Part shown: one piece after another, positions 63,694-64,000 of the stretch
Numbering within the stretch: position 1 is the stretch's first letter
Layout of the letters: each line of letters begins with the position of its first letter
Source: G963663315 sp965204925
GTDB taxonomy: Bacteria; Pseudomonadota; Gammaproteobacteria; Arenicellales; Poriferihabitantaceae
Assembly: GCA_965204925.1 (NCBI GenBank)
Contig: OZ242021.1
Span: 1,488,001 to 1,552,000 of the forward strand
Reading direction: 5' to 3'
DNA length: 64,000 bases
The notes under the pieces: model-generated
The model's input: only the letters and a program-made list of their open reading frames with translations
What the model was told of the DNA's origin: nothing
Database searches by the model: none
Translations under genes and position numbers: made by a program

Positions 63694-63996
63694 TCAGGAG
63701 GACTTGTCGGTAAAGGGCCGCAGGCCGGATTTCAGGGCTGTTCGTGAAAGTCCGTGGGAGTTCACGGGGGAGAGGAAAAACAACAGGGCGAGCAACAGGA
63801 TGACCTTGAACGCAATGATCACCGAGGTCGATAAAACAACAAGACCCAGTAACACAAGCCATGCCCCCAGAGTATCGATTACGCCGGCGGCGTGGAGCCG
63901 GCTGAAGCAATCGGGCAGCCGCAACAGGCCAAGGCTGCCGATCAGTATCGCTACTGAGCCGAGCATCAACAGCGTTCCTCCCGACAGTTCAGTCAT
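63694..63996 (-). CDS. mnhG: Na+/H+ antiporter subunit G (MnhG)
   Basis: A 100-residue three-helix protein with LGSVAILIGSLGLLRLPDCF and SRLHAAGVIDTLGAWLVLLG, the MnhG signature (RLPDxxxRLHAA). It is complete and starts four bases before the window end. MnhE and MnhF would be expected just upstream, outside the window. Confidence 0.92.
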   Translation of the reverse strand: MTELSGGTLLMLGSVAILIGSLGLLRLPDCFSRLHAAGVIDTLGAWLVLLGLVVLSTSVIIAFKVILLLALLFFLSPVNSHGLSRTALKSGLRPFTDKSS

Positions 63997-64000
63997 TTGT

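Noticed and set aside
62687..63910. Longer start of the DUF4040-MnhB protein at 63910
   Set aside because: The extra 76 residues are antisense-like sequence overlapping mnhG; ATG at 63682 fits the first membrane helix.

Overview
The window reads as chromosomal DNA of a moderately GC-rich gammaproteobacterium, probably marine or symbiotic. The evidence is gene content: dapF-DUF484-xerC, ubiE-ubiJ-ubiB, zapE, metA, dsbB, a HemB of the Asp-type metal site, ETF with a glutaryl-CoA-type dehydrogenase, a membrane pyrophosphatase and an Mrp-type cation/proton antiporter operon. I infer the class and cannot name the genus. No rRNA or tRNA gene was recognised.

Layout. 1-9257: housekeeping genes (dapF 3' end, DUF484, xerC, hppA, hisN-like, etfB-etfA, a PLP-dependent D-cysteine desulfhydrase-like enzyme, a CaiB-type CoA-transferase). 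9274-9873: scar of a MunI-like restriction-modification (R-M) pair, both genes truncated and facing each other. 10212-32849: mostly housekeeping metabolism (amine oxidase/aminotransferase pair, thioesterase, a giant exonuclease-RecQ-UvrD fusion, gcdH-like, ubiquinone genes, hemB, adk, cysQ, zapE, metA, uppP, MidA-like, pteridine reductase, dsbB). 33000-57290: accessory region. 57371-63996: Mrp-type antiporter operon on the minus strand.

The central feature is a composite CRISPR-Cas locus. One ~15.3 kb minus-strand operon (50041 down to 34734) runs cas3-csb3-csb1-csb2 (type I-G, formerly I-U), then a CRISPR ancillary protein with a DxTHG motif, then cmr1-cas10-cmr3-cmr4-cmr5-cmr6 (type III-B). 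Neighbouring genes overlap by a few bases or are separated by less than 20 bp. A cas4-cas1 fusion and cas2 lie divergently, followed by a single array of 14 identical 36-bp repeats and 13 spacers. The Cmr part has no Cas6 of its own, so Csb2 (Cas5-Cas6) probably makes guides for both effectors. The repeat ends in ATTGAAGC, which would give an 8-nt 5' tag like those used by Cmr complexes. Cas10 lacks the N-terminal HD nuclease domain but keeps a GGDD cyclase motif, so the type III arm should act by cyclic-oligoadenylate signalling. The obvious receiver is the DxTHG protein, which appears to carry a CARF domain on each side of a HEPN RNase motif.

Downstream of the array are a large perfect hairpin, a Rieske dioxygenase, and a HindIII-like R-M cassette whose endonuclease has a one-base frameshift. 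The cassette is flanked by two diverged copies of the 3' end of the last Mrp gene. Their differences are mostly synonymous, which points to acquisition from a relative by recombination in the flank. The displaced copy still overlaps the dioxygenase start codon, so the dioxygenase was probably once the last gene of the Mrp operon.
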